A DNA stretch of 20,243 nt, from assembly GCA_013695195.1 (NCBI GenBank), contig JACDAY010000385.1:1-20243 (forward strand). Direction: 5' to 3'. Of the stretch, positions 14,258 through 20,243 are shown one piece after another. Positions within the stretch are counted from its first letter, which is position 1, and each line of letters starts with the position of its first letter. A program made the position numbers and the translations under genes. The stretch comes from Blastocatellia bacterium. GTDB taxonomy: Bacteria > Acidobacteriota > Blastocatellia > Pyrinomonadales > Pyrinomonadaceae. The notes under the pieces were generated by a model that had not been told where the DNA came from, ran no database searches, and saw only the letters and a program-made list of their open reading frames with translations.

Positions 14258-14884
14258 TTATTTCTCGGTTCTCGGTAGATCCAATGTTATGGCCAGACGA
14301 TAGACAGCTGCATTTTCAACCTCGATTTCCTTCGTTCCTGAAACTCCTTTAAATTTGGCGGTAACTCTAAGTTTTGCAGGGCCTTCGGGCCGCCGAACAG
14401 TGAATTCGCCGCTGACGTTCGTAAAAACGCTGCCGAGGCTTTGCGTGGAGCCGTCGGCGTTTACTTTTTCGATCTCAATTTTTGCACCGGTTACGCTCGT
14501 CCCTTCGCGATAAAAAACGCTGCCTTTTACAATAACCTGCGTTCCCTGATCGATCGATAAAATCAGCCGGTCGCCCAGATCACGGAGTTTCTTTTTCTTG
14601 ACCTCGACGTTGTACAGCAGACCGGAACTATAGCCTTTAGCATCGACAACCAGATTATAATTCCCGGAATCGAGGCCTTCCATCACAAAATTACCTTTGG
14701 CGTCGGCCCGTACGCTCTTGACATCCTTCCCATCCTGCCGCACGGTAACACTCGCCTTTGCTATTCCACTGCCGCTATTGGTTCGTACCTTGCCTTTCAG
14801 TCCGCCGGTTTGAGCGAAAACAGGCAGTAGGCAAATTGCGGAAAGTATTGATATCAATAAAATCCGCATGCACCTTTTTTTCAT
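14258..14884 (-). CDS. Secreted protein with carboxypeptidase-regulatory-like domains
   Basis: A 208-aa exported protein. The start is Met at 14884 (KKRCMRILLISILSAICLLP..AQ is the signal peptide), giving a 4-base gap to the upstream epimerase stop. The frame could open at 14938, but that adds 18 residues encoded in repeat-like DNA overlapping the epimerase. After the signal come two Ig-like beta-sandwich units of the CarboxypepD_reg type: about 28-92 (GLKGKVRTNSGSGIAKASV ... YNLVVDAKGY) and about 115-185 (VIVKGSVFYREGTSVTGAK ... TNVSGEFTVRRPEG). Such domains are structural or adhesive in secreted proteins; no enzyme motif is present. Likely last gene of the - strand sugar gene group, ended by the hairpin at 14208-14236. 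Confidence 0.78.
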   Translation of the reverse strand: MKKRCMRILLISILSAICLLPVFAQTGGLKGKVRTNSGSGIAKASVTVRQDGKDVKSVRADAKGNFVMEGLDSGNYNLVVDAKGYSSGLLYNVEVKKKKLRDLGDRLILSIDQGTQVIVKGSVFYREGTSVTGAKIEIEKVNADGSTQSLGSVFTNVSGEFTVRRPEGPAKLRVTAKFKGVSGTKEIEVENAAVYRLAITLDLPRTEK

Positions 14885-14888
14885 AAAA

Positions 14889-15881
14889 TTAACTTGTAAC
14901 ATTAAACTTTGAACTTGGAATTTCTTTTCGAAACTCATCCGCTACATCATTGATGATGTCCGTAAGCGTGCGCGTTGGCTTGTAGCCGATCAGGTTTTTA
15001 GCTTTTTCGAGGCTCGGCACACGCCGTCTCATATCCTCGAACCCTTCACCATAGGCCTCCTCGTAGGGAATAAAACGGATTTCACTGCTGCTTCCTGTTA
15101 ATTCAATTGCTGTGTCAGCAAGTTGTTTGATTGAAACTTCTTCACTATTTCCGAGATTGATGACCTGGCCGAAGCAAGCCGGCGAATCGAGAAGTTTCGT
15201 CAGTCCGTTCACAACATCAAGCACATGCCCGAAACATCGCGATTGGGTGCCGTCGCCATGGACAGTAATGGCTTCATTCTTTAGAGCCGCCTGCACGAAC
15301 CGCGGAACGACCATTCCATAATGACCCGTTTGGCGCGGGCCGACGGTGTTGAAAAGACGAACGACAACGACTGGCAGCTTGGTTTCCTTCCAATGAGCGA
15401 GTGCAAGAAATTCGTCTAGGGTTTTTGCGCACGCATATGCCCAGCGATGCTTGTCAGTCGAGCCTGTCAACAGATCGTCATTTTCCTTAAATGGAACCGA
15501 CGCACCCTTGCCGTAAACTTCCGAGGTGCTGGGAATCAGGACGCGTTTGCGGTAGCGCGAACAAAAGCCGAGAACGACGTCTGTACCGTGAAAGATAGTT
15601 TCGATCGTCTTGACAGGATGCTCCATGATCAGCTTTACGCCGACGGCGCTCGCCATATGGTAAACGTGGTCGGTTTCGCGTATCAGCTCTTCCATCAGCT
15701 TTTTGTTCAAAACCGTCTCGATAATGAGGCGAAATCGCTCGCCGTCTTCGAGATGGGCGATATTTGCATACTGCCCGGTCGAGAGATCGTCAATAACGGT
15801 GATCTCATGCCCTTGTCCGATTAGTTTGTCGGCGAGATGGCTTCCTACAAAACCGGCGCCGCCGGTGATCAAAATCTTCAT
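14889..15881 (-). CDS. NAD-dependent epimerase/dehydratase (nucleotide-sugar SDR)
   Basis: Extended short-chain dehydrogenase/reductase, 330 aa, acting on NDP-sugars in the cytoplasm. The Rossmann motif GGAGFVGSHL is at 7-16, the Ser/Thr catalytic region is PSTSEVYGK, and the catalytic YxxxK is YACAK. RLFNTVGPRQTGHYGMVVPRF and HGDGTQSRCFGHVLDVV are typical of the UDP-sugar 4-epimerase/decarboxylase branch. The exact reaction is not determined; a UDP-glucose-type 4-epimerase is the usual label. The last residues SSKFNVTS are encoded by an AT-rich repeat-like string. It follows the UDP-glucuronate decarboxylase in the same direction, suggesting a joint role in making sugars for surface polysaccharide. 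Confidence 0.88.
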   Translation of the reverse strand: MKILITGGAGFVGSHLADKLIGQGHEITVIDDLSTGQYANIAHLEDGERFRLIIETVLNKKLMEELIRETDHVYHMASAVGVKLIMEHPVKTIETIFHGTDVVLGFCSRYRKRVLIPSTSEVYGKGASVPFKENDDLLTGSTDKHRWAYACAKTLDEFLALAHWKETKLPVVVVRLFNTVGPRQTGHYGMVVPRFVQAALKNEAITVHGDGTQSRCFGHVLDVVNGLTKLLDSPACFGQVINLGNSEEVSIKQLADTAIELTGSSSEIRFIPYEEAYGEGFEDMRRRVPSLEKAKNLIGYKPTRTLTDIINDVADEFRKEIPSSKFNVTS

Positions 15882-15989
15882 TTATAAAGGATCCCTATTT
15901 ATTTTCGATTTTTGGATTTCAGGTATTATATTTCCAAAATCAATCGATTTTGTTGCTTTTCAGCGACTTTAAGAAAATATCAACAGAAC

Positions 15990-16928
15990 CTATGTTTTCA
16001 CTATTTGCCTAAAATACGCAACCGTTTTCCCTAATCCTTCTGCAAGCGGCACCTTCGGCGACCATCCTAACAAATTCTTTGCCCTTTCGATATTAGGCTT
16101 TCGCTGTTTTGGATCATCCTGCGGCAGTGGCAAATACTTCACTTTTATGTCAGTGCCAATGGTTTTACCGATCTCAGCCGCCAATTCGTTCATCGTAAAT
16201 TCGCCGGGATTGCCAATATTTACGGGCATGTGAATATCTTCGGATTCGGCATTCATCAATCGTATCAAACCGTCAACCAAGTCGCTTACATAACAAAACG
16301 AACGCGTCTGACTTCCATCACCATAAATGGTGAGTTCATCACCGCGAAGAGCCTGAACGACAAAGTTCGACACTACCCGTCCGTCGTTCTCGAGCATTCG
16401 CTTGCCGTAAGTATTAAAAATACGCACGATCCGCGTATCGACCGCATTTTGCCGGTGATAATCCATCATAAGCGTCTCGGCAACGCGTTTGCCTTCATCA
16501 TAGCAGCTTCGCAAGCCGATAGGATTTACGTTTCCGAAATAATCTTCCGTCTGTGGATGAACGAGCGGATCTCCGTAAATTTCGGATGTCGAAGCCTGCA
16601 GGATGCGCGCCTTTACACGTTTTGCCATTCCAAGCATATTGATCATTCCCATTACACTGGTTTTCACGGTTTTGACAGGATTATATTGGTAATGGACCGG
16701 CGACGCGGGACACGCGAGGTTATAAATTTGATCGACCTCGAGAAGGATCGGCTCGGTAACATCATGGCGAACAAGCTCGAAGCTTTTACTATCGAACAAC
16801 TGCACGATGTTCTGTTTTCGACCTGTAAAAAAATTGTCGAGACAGATCACCTCGTGACCTTCCGACAAAAGACGTTCGCAAAGGTGCGAGCCGATAAAAC
16901 CAGCACCGCCGGTGACAAGAATGCGCAT
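15990..16928 (-). CDS. uxs: UDP-glucuronate decarboxylase (UDP-xylose synthase)
   Basis: Extended SDR that oxidises UDP-glucuronate at C4, loses CO2 and reduces the product to UDP-xylose using a bound NAD. The 312-aa protein has GGAGFIGSHL (7-16), the UXS signature YNLACPASPVHYQYNPVKTV (about 69-88), catalytic STSEIYGDP and YDEGK, and RIFNTYGKRM with GDGSQTRSF in the substrate region. These motifs separate UXS from general epimerases. No membrane segment is seen, so it is the soluble bacterial type. Upstream is a repeat-rich gap (16929-17041), downstream a second sugar SDR. UDP-xylose would serve cell-surface glycan synthesis. Confidence 0.94.
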   Translation of the reverse strand: MRILVTGGAGFIGSHLCERLLSEGHEVICLDNFFTGRKQNIVQLFDSKSFELVRHDVTEPILLEVDQIYNLACPASPVHYQYNPVKTVKTSVMGMINMLGMAKRVKARILQASTSEIYGDPLVHPQTEDYFGNVNPIGLRSCYDEGKRVAETLMMDYHRQNAVDTRIVRIFNTYGKRMLENDGRVVSNFVVQALRGDELTIYGDGSQTRSFCYVSDLVDGLIRLMNAESEDIHMPVNIGNPGEFTMNELAAEIGKTIGTDIKVKYLPLPQDDPKQRKPNIERAKNLLGWSPKVPLAEGLGKTVAYFRQIVKT

Positions 16929-16947
16929 AAAATGGAAAATTTACAAT

Positions 16948-16990
16948 GGAAAATGGAAAATATAGAACTTCCGAACATTGTCCATTTTCC
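16948..16990. repeat. A/T-rich inverted repeat upstream of the UXS gene
   Basis: GGAAAATGGAAAAT (16948-16961) and ATTGTCCATTTTCC (16977-16990) are reverse complements with one mismatch around a 15-base loop. TGGAAAAT-type words also occur at 16933-16940, and GTCCATT recurs at 17001-17007. It lies between the nucleotidyltransferase stop and the UXS start, both on the - strand. Confidence 0.55.
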
Positions 16991-17041
16991 GTTATCAATT
17001 GTCCATTACTTTAAGTATTTTTTAAAGAAAGCCAAAATCCG

Positions 17042-17536
17042 TTAATATTCATCTTCTTCATCAAGACTGGCCTCGCGGATGGCCTCGAGTATCCGCAAAC
17101 CCGGGATGTCCTTTTCCCGACCGGAAGCATTTTTTGCCCTTATCAAACCGTCGATCGAAAGTACATTCACCACGAATCCAAATAAATCGAATGTAACCGA
17201 CTCATTCAACACGTCTGCATAAACTCCGAGACCCGTGACTTCTGTCAACAAATCAATTTCGCCGATATCTGTTTCGAGAGTGAACACTGAACCGTGCGAA
17301 AGCGATCCTTCATCCCAAATAAAAGGCAAATCCTTTGGAAATCCTCTAAGACGTGGATTAAATGGAGCTAAAGCTTCAGAAATTCGCCGAAGATTGTCAC
17401 GATGCCTGGAAAAGCAAAAATCAATGTCATAGGTAACATAAGCTGACGAATAAAGACTAAGGGCAACCCCGCCTATCACGACGAAGTCAACCGAATGACT
17501 CGCCATCAGCGTAATCGCCCGTTTTACGTCGATCAT
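17042..17536 (-). CDS. Nucleotidyltransferase-fold protein (toxin-antitoxin-like partner)
   Basis: A 164-aa protein of the polymerase-beta-like nucleotidyltransferase superfamily. Visible are the GG helix VVIGGVALSLY (GG at 22-23), the paired metal aspartates in TYDIDF (D37, D39) and the third acidic strand IGEIDLLTE (D95), so the active-site carboxylates seem complete. IDGLIRAKNASGREKDIPGL near the C-terminus is the conserved helix in these stand-alone proteins. Relatives include AbiEii/MNT-type toxin or antitoxin proteins that transfer nucleotides to tRNA or protein. It overlaps the upstream 68-aa gene by 4 bases (ATGA), a sign of coupled translation. Target and activity are unknown; a toxin-antitoxin role is an inference from layout. 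Confidence 0.8.
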   Translation of the reverse strand: MIDVKRAITLMASHSVDFVVIGGVALSLYSSAYVTYDIDFCFSRHRDNLRRISEALAPFNPRLRGFPKDLPFIWDEGSLSHGSVFTLETDIGEIDLLTEVTGLGVYADVLNESVTFDLFGFVVNVLSIDGLIRAKNASGREKDIPGLRILEAIREASLDEEDEY

Positions 17537-17739
17537 TTTTTTTCAAGTGATGATTTTCGAGCTTCCGTTCGAAGTTCCTCAAAGCTATTCATTGCCTGCT
17601 GAAGCTTCTCTAGCCGTTGTTCCGGTGTAAGGCGAAAATTTTCCACCAGCAATGTCAAATCTATGCCAAACTCCTTTGCGGCGGCTATTTTGCTTCCCGG
17701 CTCGGGATTGAGCAATTTCTCTTCTGCCGTTCGTTTCAT
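17533..17739 (-). CDS. 68-aa partner of the nucleotidyltransferase (possible antitoxin)
   Basis: A small, charged, probably helical protein. It begins MKRTAEEKLLNPEPGSKIAA and its core reads GIDLTLLVENFRLTPEQRLE, followed by KLQQAMNSFEELR. There is no HEPN Rx4-6H motif, so it is not the usual MNT/HEPN pairing, and no helix-turn-helix is evident. The core motif (G-I-D-L-T-L-L...TPEQRL..LQ.AM) recalls small proteins paired with similar nucleotidyltransferases in other genomes, from memory. AAGGA stands very close before the ATG. It begins 9 bases after the acid phosphatase stop, so the three genes are probably one transcript. Confidence 0.72.
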   Translation of the reverse strand: MKRTAEEKLLNPEPGSKIAAAKEFGIDLTLLVENFRLTPEQRLEKLQQAMNSFEELRTEARKSSLEKK

Positions 17740-17748
17740 TTCCTTATT

Positions 17749-18612
17749 CTACGGCAATTCCAATGCATCCGCACGTTTTTGTGTTTTCTGAGCTTGATTC
17801 AGACGCTCGTATTCGTAAACGGCACTCTCCCAGGTGCCGTACATCGCATTCGGCAGGACGATAAACTTTTTGCCCCAAATATCCTTCAATTTATCTACCT
17901 CGAAAAATCTGTCCGAGACAGATTTTTTTTCAAACATATCCGAGAAATCGTCAAGATTGTCGCCCATTAGCAAAACAATGCGATATTTTGCAGCGATCGC
18001 TTTTCGCCTATTCTCTTTACCGGATTCGGCAGTGCGAAGCATAACATTTTCGGACGAAATATCGGCGAACCCGACACTTTTCAGGTTATCTATCGTCGCT
18101 TGTTTCTGCAATTCGTCCCGATTTGAAACGTAAAATACCTTTATGCCTTTTGAATTGGCGTAATTTAGAAAATCAATTGAACCGGGAAGAGCCCTTGCCT
18201 TTCGCATTTCGCCCCATGCGTACCAGTCCGGCAGATTAAACGCCCGGCGATTTTTTATCGCAAAAGCCTGTGCCGGGGAATTATCCAGAACTGTTTCATC
18301 TATATCGACAACGACGGCACGCGGCATTTTTCGTTCGCTTCTTGACAGCTTTTTCACGTTTTTCTTTTCAAAATCGGCGTCGAGATGCCAGCGGGCAAGA
18401 TTAAAAGCCTGGTAAGATAATGCCCGAAACTCAGCCGCTTTTTGCATCCACAGCACGGCACCGACCTGATATTCGTTATCGGCGGCGACAGAAGCCGTAC
18501 CTGGTTGGGCAGTCGAAACGGCCACAAAATATGTCGAAATAATACTGCTAACAACAAACCCGATGCTCAAAAAATAATTTTTGGGTGTCATAGATTTGGG
18601 TTGGAGAAACAT
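17749..18612 (-). CDS. e(P4)-type HAD acid phosphatase / 5'-nucleotidase, exported
   Basis: A 287-aa class C acid phosphatase of the HAD superfamily that removes phosphate from nucleotides outside the cytoplasm. The signal segment NYFLSIGFVVSSIISTYFV (about 12-30) has a cleavage site near STAQ; unlike H. influenzae e(P4) there is no lipobox Cys. HAD motif I is VVVDIDETVLDN (D103, D105), motif II VSNRD, Lys in KENRRKAIA, and motif IV MGDNLDDF (217-224), all expected catalytic residues. YGTWESAVYEYE is the family's C-terminal signature. Two starts are possible (18612 or Met8 at 18591). A TATAAT-like string on the - strand (18627-18622) is too close to 18612 for a normal leader and would favour Met8 if it is the -10. 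A perfect terminator-like hairpin lies inside the gene. Confidence 0.92.
   Translation of the reverse strand: MFLQPKSMTPKNYFLSIGFVVSSIISTYFVAVSTAQPGTASVAADNEYQVGAVLWMQKAAEFRALSYQAFNLARWHLDADFEKKNVKKLSRSERKMPRAVVVDIDETVLDNSPAQAFAIKNRRAFNLPDWYAWGEMRKARALPGSIDFLNYANSKGIKVFYVSNRDELQKQATIDNLKSVGFADISSENVMLRTAESGKENRRKAIAAKYRIVLLMGDNLDDFSDMFEKKSVSDRFFEVDKLKDIWGKKFIVLPNAMYGTWESAVYEYERLNQAQKTQKRADALELP
17903..17930. repeat. Terminator-like perfect hairpin inside the acid phosphatase gene
   Basis: AAAAATCTGTC (17903-17913), loop CGA, GACAGATTTTT (17917-17927) is a perfect 11-bp stem followed by further T on the + strand (eight T in all) and by five T on the - strand. It encodes EKKSVSDRFFE, right after the GDNLDDF motif. 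It has the form of an intrinsic terminator for antisense (+ strand) transcription. Confidence 0.6.
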
Positions 18613-18635
18613 CCTGAATCAATTATAAATGATTT

Positions 18636-18803
18636 ATGGGAGAAAAGCCGAAAGAGGAAATCGAAGGGGAAGAAAAACCTTGTGTAACGCCCGAAATCGG
18701 CGATGATTCGTCCTGGGGCGAAGACATAAATGAGCGCGATTATTATTACGACGATGCTCACGGGTACGAGGTTTTTGAACCGGACGAAGACCACGATGCG
18801 TAG
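18636..18803 (+). CDS. Small highly acidic protein (55 aa), unknown function
   Basis: ATG at 18636 to TAG at 18801-18803. The sequence is strikingly acidic (about 20 Asp/Glu), starting GEKPKEEIEGEEKPCVTPEI and ending YEVFEPDEDHDA, with a Tyr-rich centre (ERDYYYDDAHGY). It contains a single Cys and no membrane segment. It fills the space between the divergent acid phosphatase start (23-base gap) and the convergent typA stop (6-base gap). The strongly biased composition, codon pattern and exact fit between neighbours argue for a real gene. No family is recognised; an acidic tail-like or nucleic-acid-mimicking role is only speculation. No clear ribosome binding site. Confidence 0.68.
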   Translation: MGEKPKEEIEGEEKPCVTPEIGDDSSWGEDINERDYYYDDAHGYEVFEPDEDHDA

Positions 18804-18809
18804 CCAGCA

Positions 18810-20243
18810 TTATTTCTTCGGTCGTTCGTTTGCTTTTAGCACGCGTTTGCGCAAGCGGATAAATTTTGGCGTAACTTCGATCAGCTCATCGTCGGCAATA
18901 AATTCGAGTGCCCTTTCGAGAGACATTTCACGCACGGGGACGAGCCGCATTGCTTCGTCGGCGGACGATGTACGCATATTGGAGAGCTTCTTTTCCTTGA
19001 TCGGGTTTACGTCCAGATCGACCGCCCGGGCATTTTCGCCGACGATCATTCCTTCGTAAACCTTGATCTGCGGTTTAACGAAAAGCACGCCGCGTTCCTG
19101 TAAATTGAAGAGCGCAAACGTGTTAGTTTCGCCCATCCTGTCTGAAACAAGCGAGCCCGTCGGACGCGATTTCATTTCGCCCTGCCATTTGTCGAATTTT
19201 AAGAACATCGTATTCAAAAGGCCCGTGCCTTTTGTTTCTGTCAAAAACTCGCCGCGAAAACCTATAAGGCCGCGTGACGGTATTTCGTATTCCAGCCGCA
19301 CGCGCCCGGAGCCGTTATTTATCATCTTTGTCATCTGGCCTTTGCGGCGGCCGAGCGCTTCGGTAACGACGCCGATAAATTCCTCCGGAACGTCGATAAC
19401 TACCAGCTCGAGCGGTTCGAGCAGTTCGCCTGTCATTTCGTCCTTTTTCGTGATCACTTCCGGTTTCGATACCTGAAGCTCGTAGCCCTCGCGACGCATC
19501 ATTTCGATAAGGATCGCAAGCTGCAGTTCGCCCCGGCCCGAAACCTTGAACTGGTCCGGCGAGCCCGTTTCCTCGAATCTTAGAGCTACGTTTCCGAGCA
19601 ATTCCCGCTCGAGCCGGTCCCTGATCTGCCGCGACGTGACGAATTTTCCGTCAACTCCGGAAAACGGCGAATTATTCACGCCGAAGATCATCGCGATGGT
19701 CGGTTCATCGACCGCAATGACAGGCAGAGGCTGTGGATTTTCAACCAATGTAATTGTCTCACCGATGTTGATGTCGTCGAAACCGGCCAAGGCGACTATC
19801 TCACCGGTTCCGGCATTTTCAACCGGAGTGCGGTCAAGGCCTTCAAACACAAAAAGCTCCTTCACACGCGTTTTCTGTGTTGAGCCGTCGATTTTTGCTA
19901 CGATAACTTCCTGGTTCTTGGAAATTTCTCCGGAGAACATTCTGCCGATCGCCAGCCGTCCGACAAATGGGTTGTAATCGATATTGGCGACAAGCAGTTG
20001 GAGCGAATCGTTTCGCACGGCGTGCGGCGCCGGAATCGTCTCAATAATCTGGTCGAATAGCGGTATGAGATTTGTGGATTCGTCAGTCATATTCTTTTTC
20101 GCCATTCCGTCGCGGGAAATTGAATAGAGAATCGGAAATTCGATCTGCTTATCATTTGCGCCGAGGTCGATGAACAAGTCATATATCTCATCGACGACCT
20201 CTTCCGGCCGGGAGTCCTGGCGGTCGATCTTGTTGACGAGAGC
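18810..20243 (-). CDS. typA: Ribosome-associated GTPase TypA/BipA (5' truncated by window)
   Basis: Translational GTPase of the EF-G/LepA group that binds the ribosome and supports 50S assembly and stress or cold adaptation. The visible 477 residues start within the G domain: the G4 motif NKID is encoded at about 20225-20236, followed by RPEEVVDEIYDLFIDLGAND. Then come domain II (NPFVGRLAIGRMFSGEISKNQ), domain III, the EF-G-like domain V and the BipA-specific C-terminus (VSDRMGETNTFALFNLQERG, ELIEVTPKFIRLRKR). The G1-G3 motifs and start codon lie beyond 20243. The frame is open right to the window edge, so TTG at 20177 is not the start. The length fits a full protein of about 600 aa. Confidence 0.96.
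   Translation of the reverse strand, partial: ALVNKIDRQDSRPEEVVDEIYDLFIDLGANDKQIEFPILYSISRDGMAKKNMTDESTNLIPLFDQIIETIPAPHAVRNDSLQLLVANIDYNPFVGRLAIGRMFSGEISKNQEVIVAKIDGSTQKTRVKELFVFEGLDRTPVENAGTGEIVALAGFDDINIGETITLVENPQPLPVIAVDEPTIAMIFGVNNSPFSGVDGKFVTSRQIRDRLERELLGNVALRFEETGSPDQFKVSGRGELQLAILIEMMRREGYELQVSKPEVITKKDEMTGELLEPLELVVIDVPEEFIGVVTEALGRRKGQMTKMINNGSGRVRLEYEIPSRGLIGFRGEFLTETKGTGLLNTMFLKFDKWQGEMKSRPTGSLVSDRMGETNTFALFNLQERGVLFVKPQIKVYEGMIVGENARAVDLDVNPIKEKKLSNMRTSSADEAMRLVPVREMSLERALEFIADDELIEVTPKFIRLRKRVLKANERPKK

Noticed and set aside
14885..14938. Longer start of the carboxypeptidase-regulatory-like protein
   Set aside because: It would overlap the epimerase end by 50 bases in repeat-like DNA and hide the signal peptide; the start at 14884 fits better.
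16230..17045. 271-codon open frame on the + strand opposite the UXS gene
   Set aside because: It covers nearly all of a clearly identified UDP-glucuronate decarboxylase on the other strand and shows no domain of its own.
17042..17739. MNT/HEPN or AbiE toxin-antitoxin identity for the cassette
   Set aside because: The small partner has no Rx4-6H HEPN motif and no helix-turn-helix, so a named system cannot be assigned.

Overview
The window looks like a chromosomal segment from an acidobacterium, most likely class Blastocatellia (Pyrinomonadaceae-like). This is inferred from the CPxC...FC..DG zinc-ribbon at the N-terminus of FtsK, typical of membrane proteins in that group, from the style of the DUF6941-like, M61-like and standalone Smr proteins, from moderate GC, and from many short palindromic repeats in the gaps. 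No phage, transposase, CRISPR array, rRNA or tRNA gene was seen.

Left part (1-6884, + strand): the 3' part of prfB, entered exactly at its programmed +1 frameshift site; then ftsK/spoIIIE (translocase with zinc-ribbon N-terminus); then a competence pair, a ComEA-like helix-hairpin-helix lipoprotein and ComEC. A hairpin whose arms match the relaxed DnaA-box consensus separates ftsK from comEA. Next come a large imperfect palindrome (6907-6987) and purH on the - strand. PurH carries an in-frame palindromic repeat that adds a short peptide loop.

Middle part (8887-14257): a 356-base gap holds an orphan - strand terminator and a possible tiny hydrophobic ORF. Then + strand genes for a secreted M61-like metallopeptidase, an exported SH3-domain protein, a standalone Smr protein, a Tat-exported dienelactone hydrolase and a DUF6941-like protein. 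A small coiled-coil membrane protein lies convergent to smr. Two of the gaps (11890-12049 and 12623-12805) are built largely of palindromic or inverted repeats.

Right part (14258-20243, mostly - strand): a secreted carboxypeptidase-regulatory-like protein, two extended SDR nucleotide-sugar enzymes (one a UDP-glucuronate decarboxylase, so probably supplying pentose donors for a surface polysaccharide), a two-gene cassette of a 68-aa protein overlapping a nucleotidyltransferase-fold protein (toxin-antitoxin-like layout), and an e(P4)-type acid phosphatase. A highly acidic 55-aa protein is encoded on the + strand, and the typA/bipA GTPase gene runs off the right edge.

Best leads: the prfB frameshift site, the 68-aa/nucleotidyltransferase cassette, the small acidic protein, the palindrome inside purH, the terminator-like hairpin inside the acid phosphatase gene, and the variety of palindromic repeats, one of which ends a few bases before the smr start codon.
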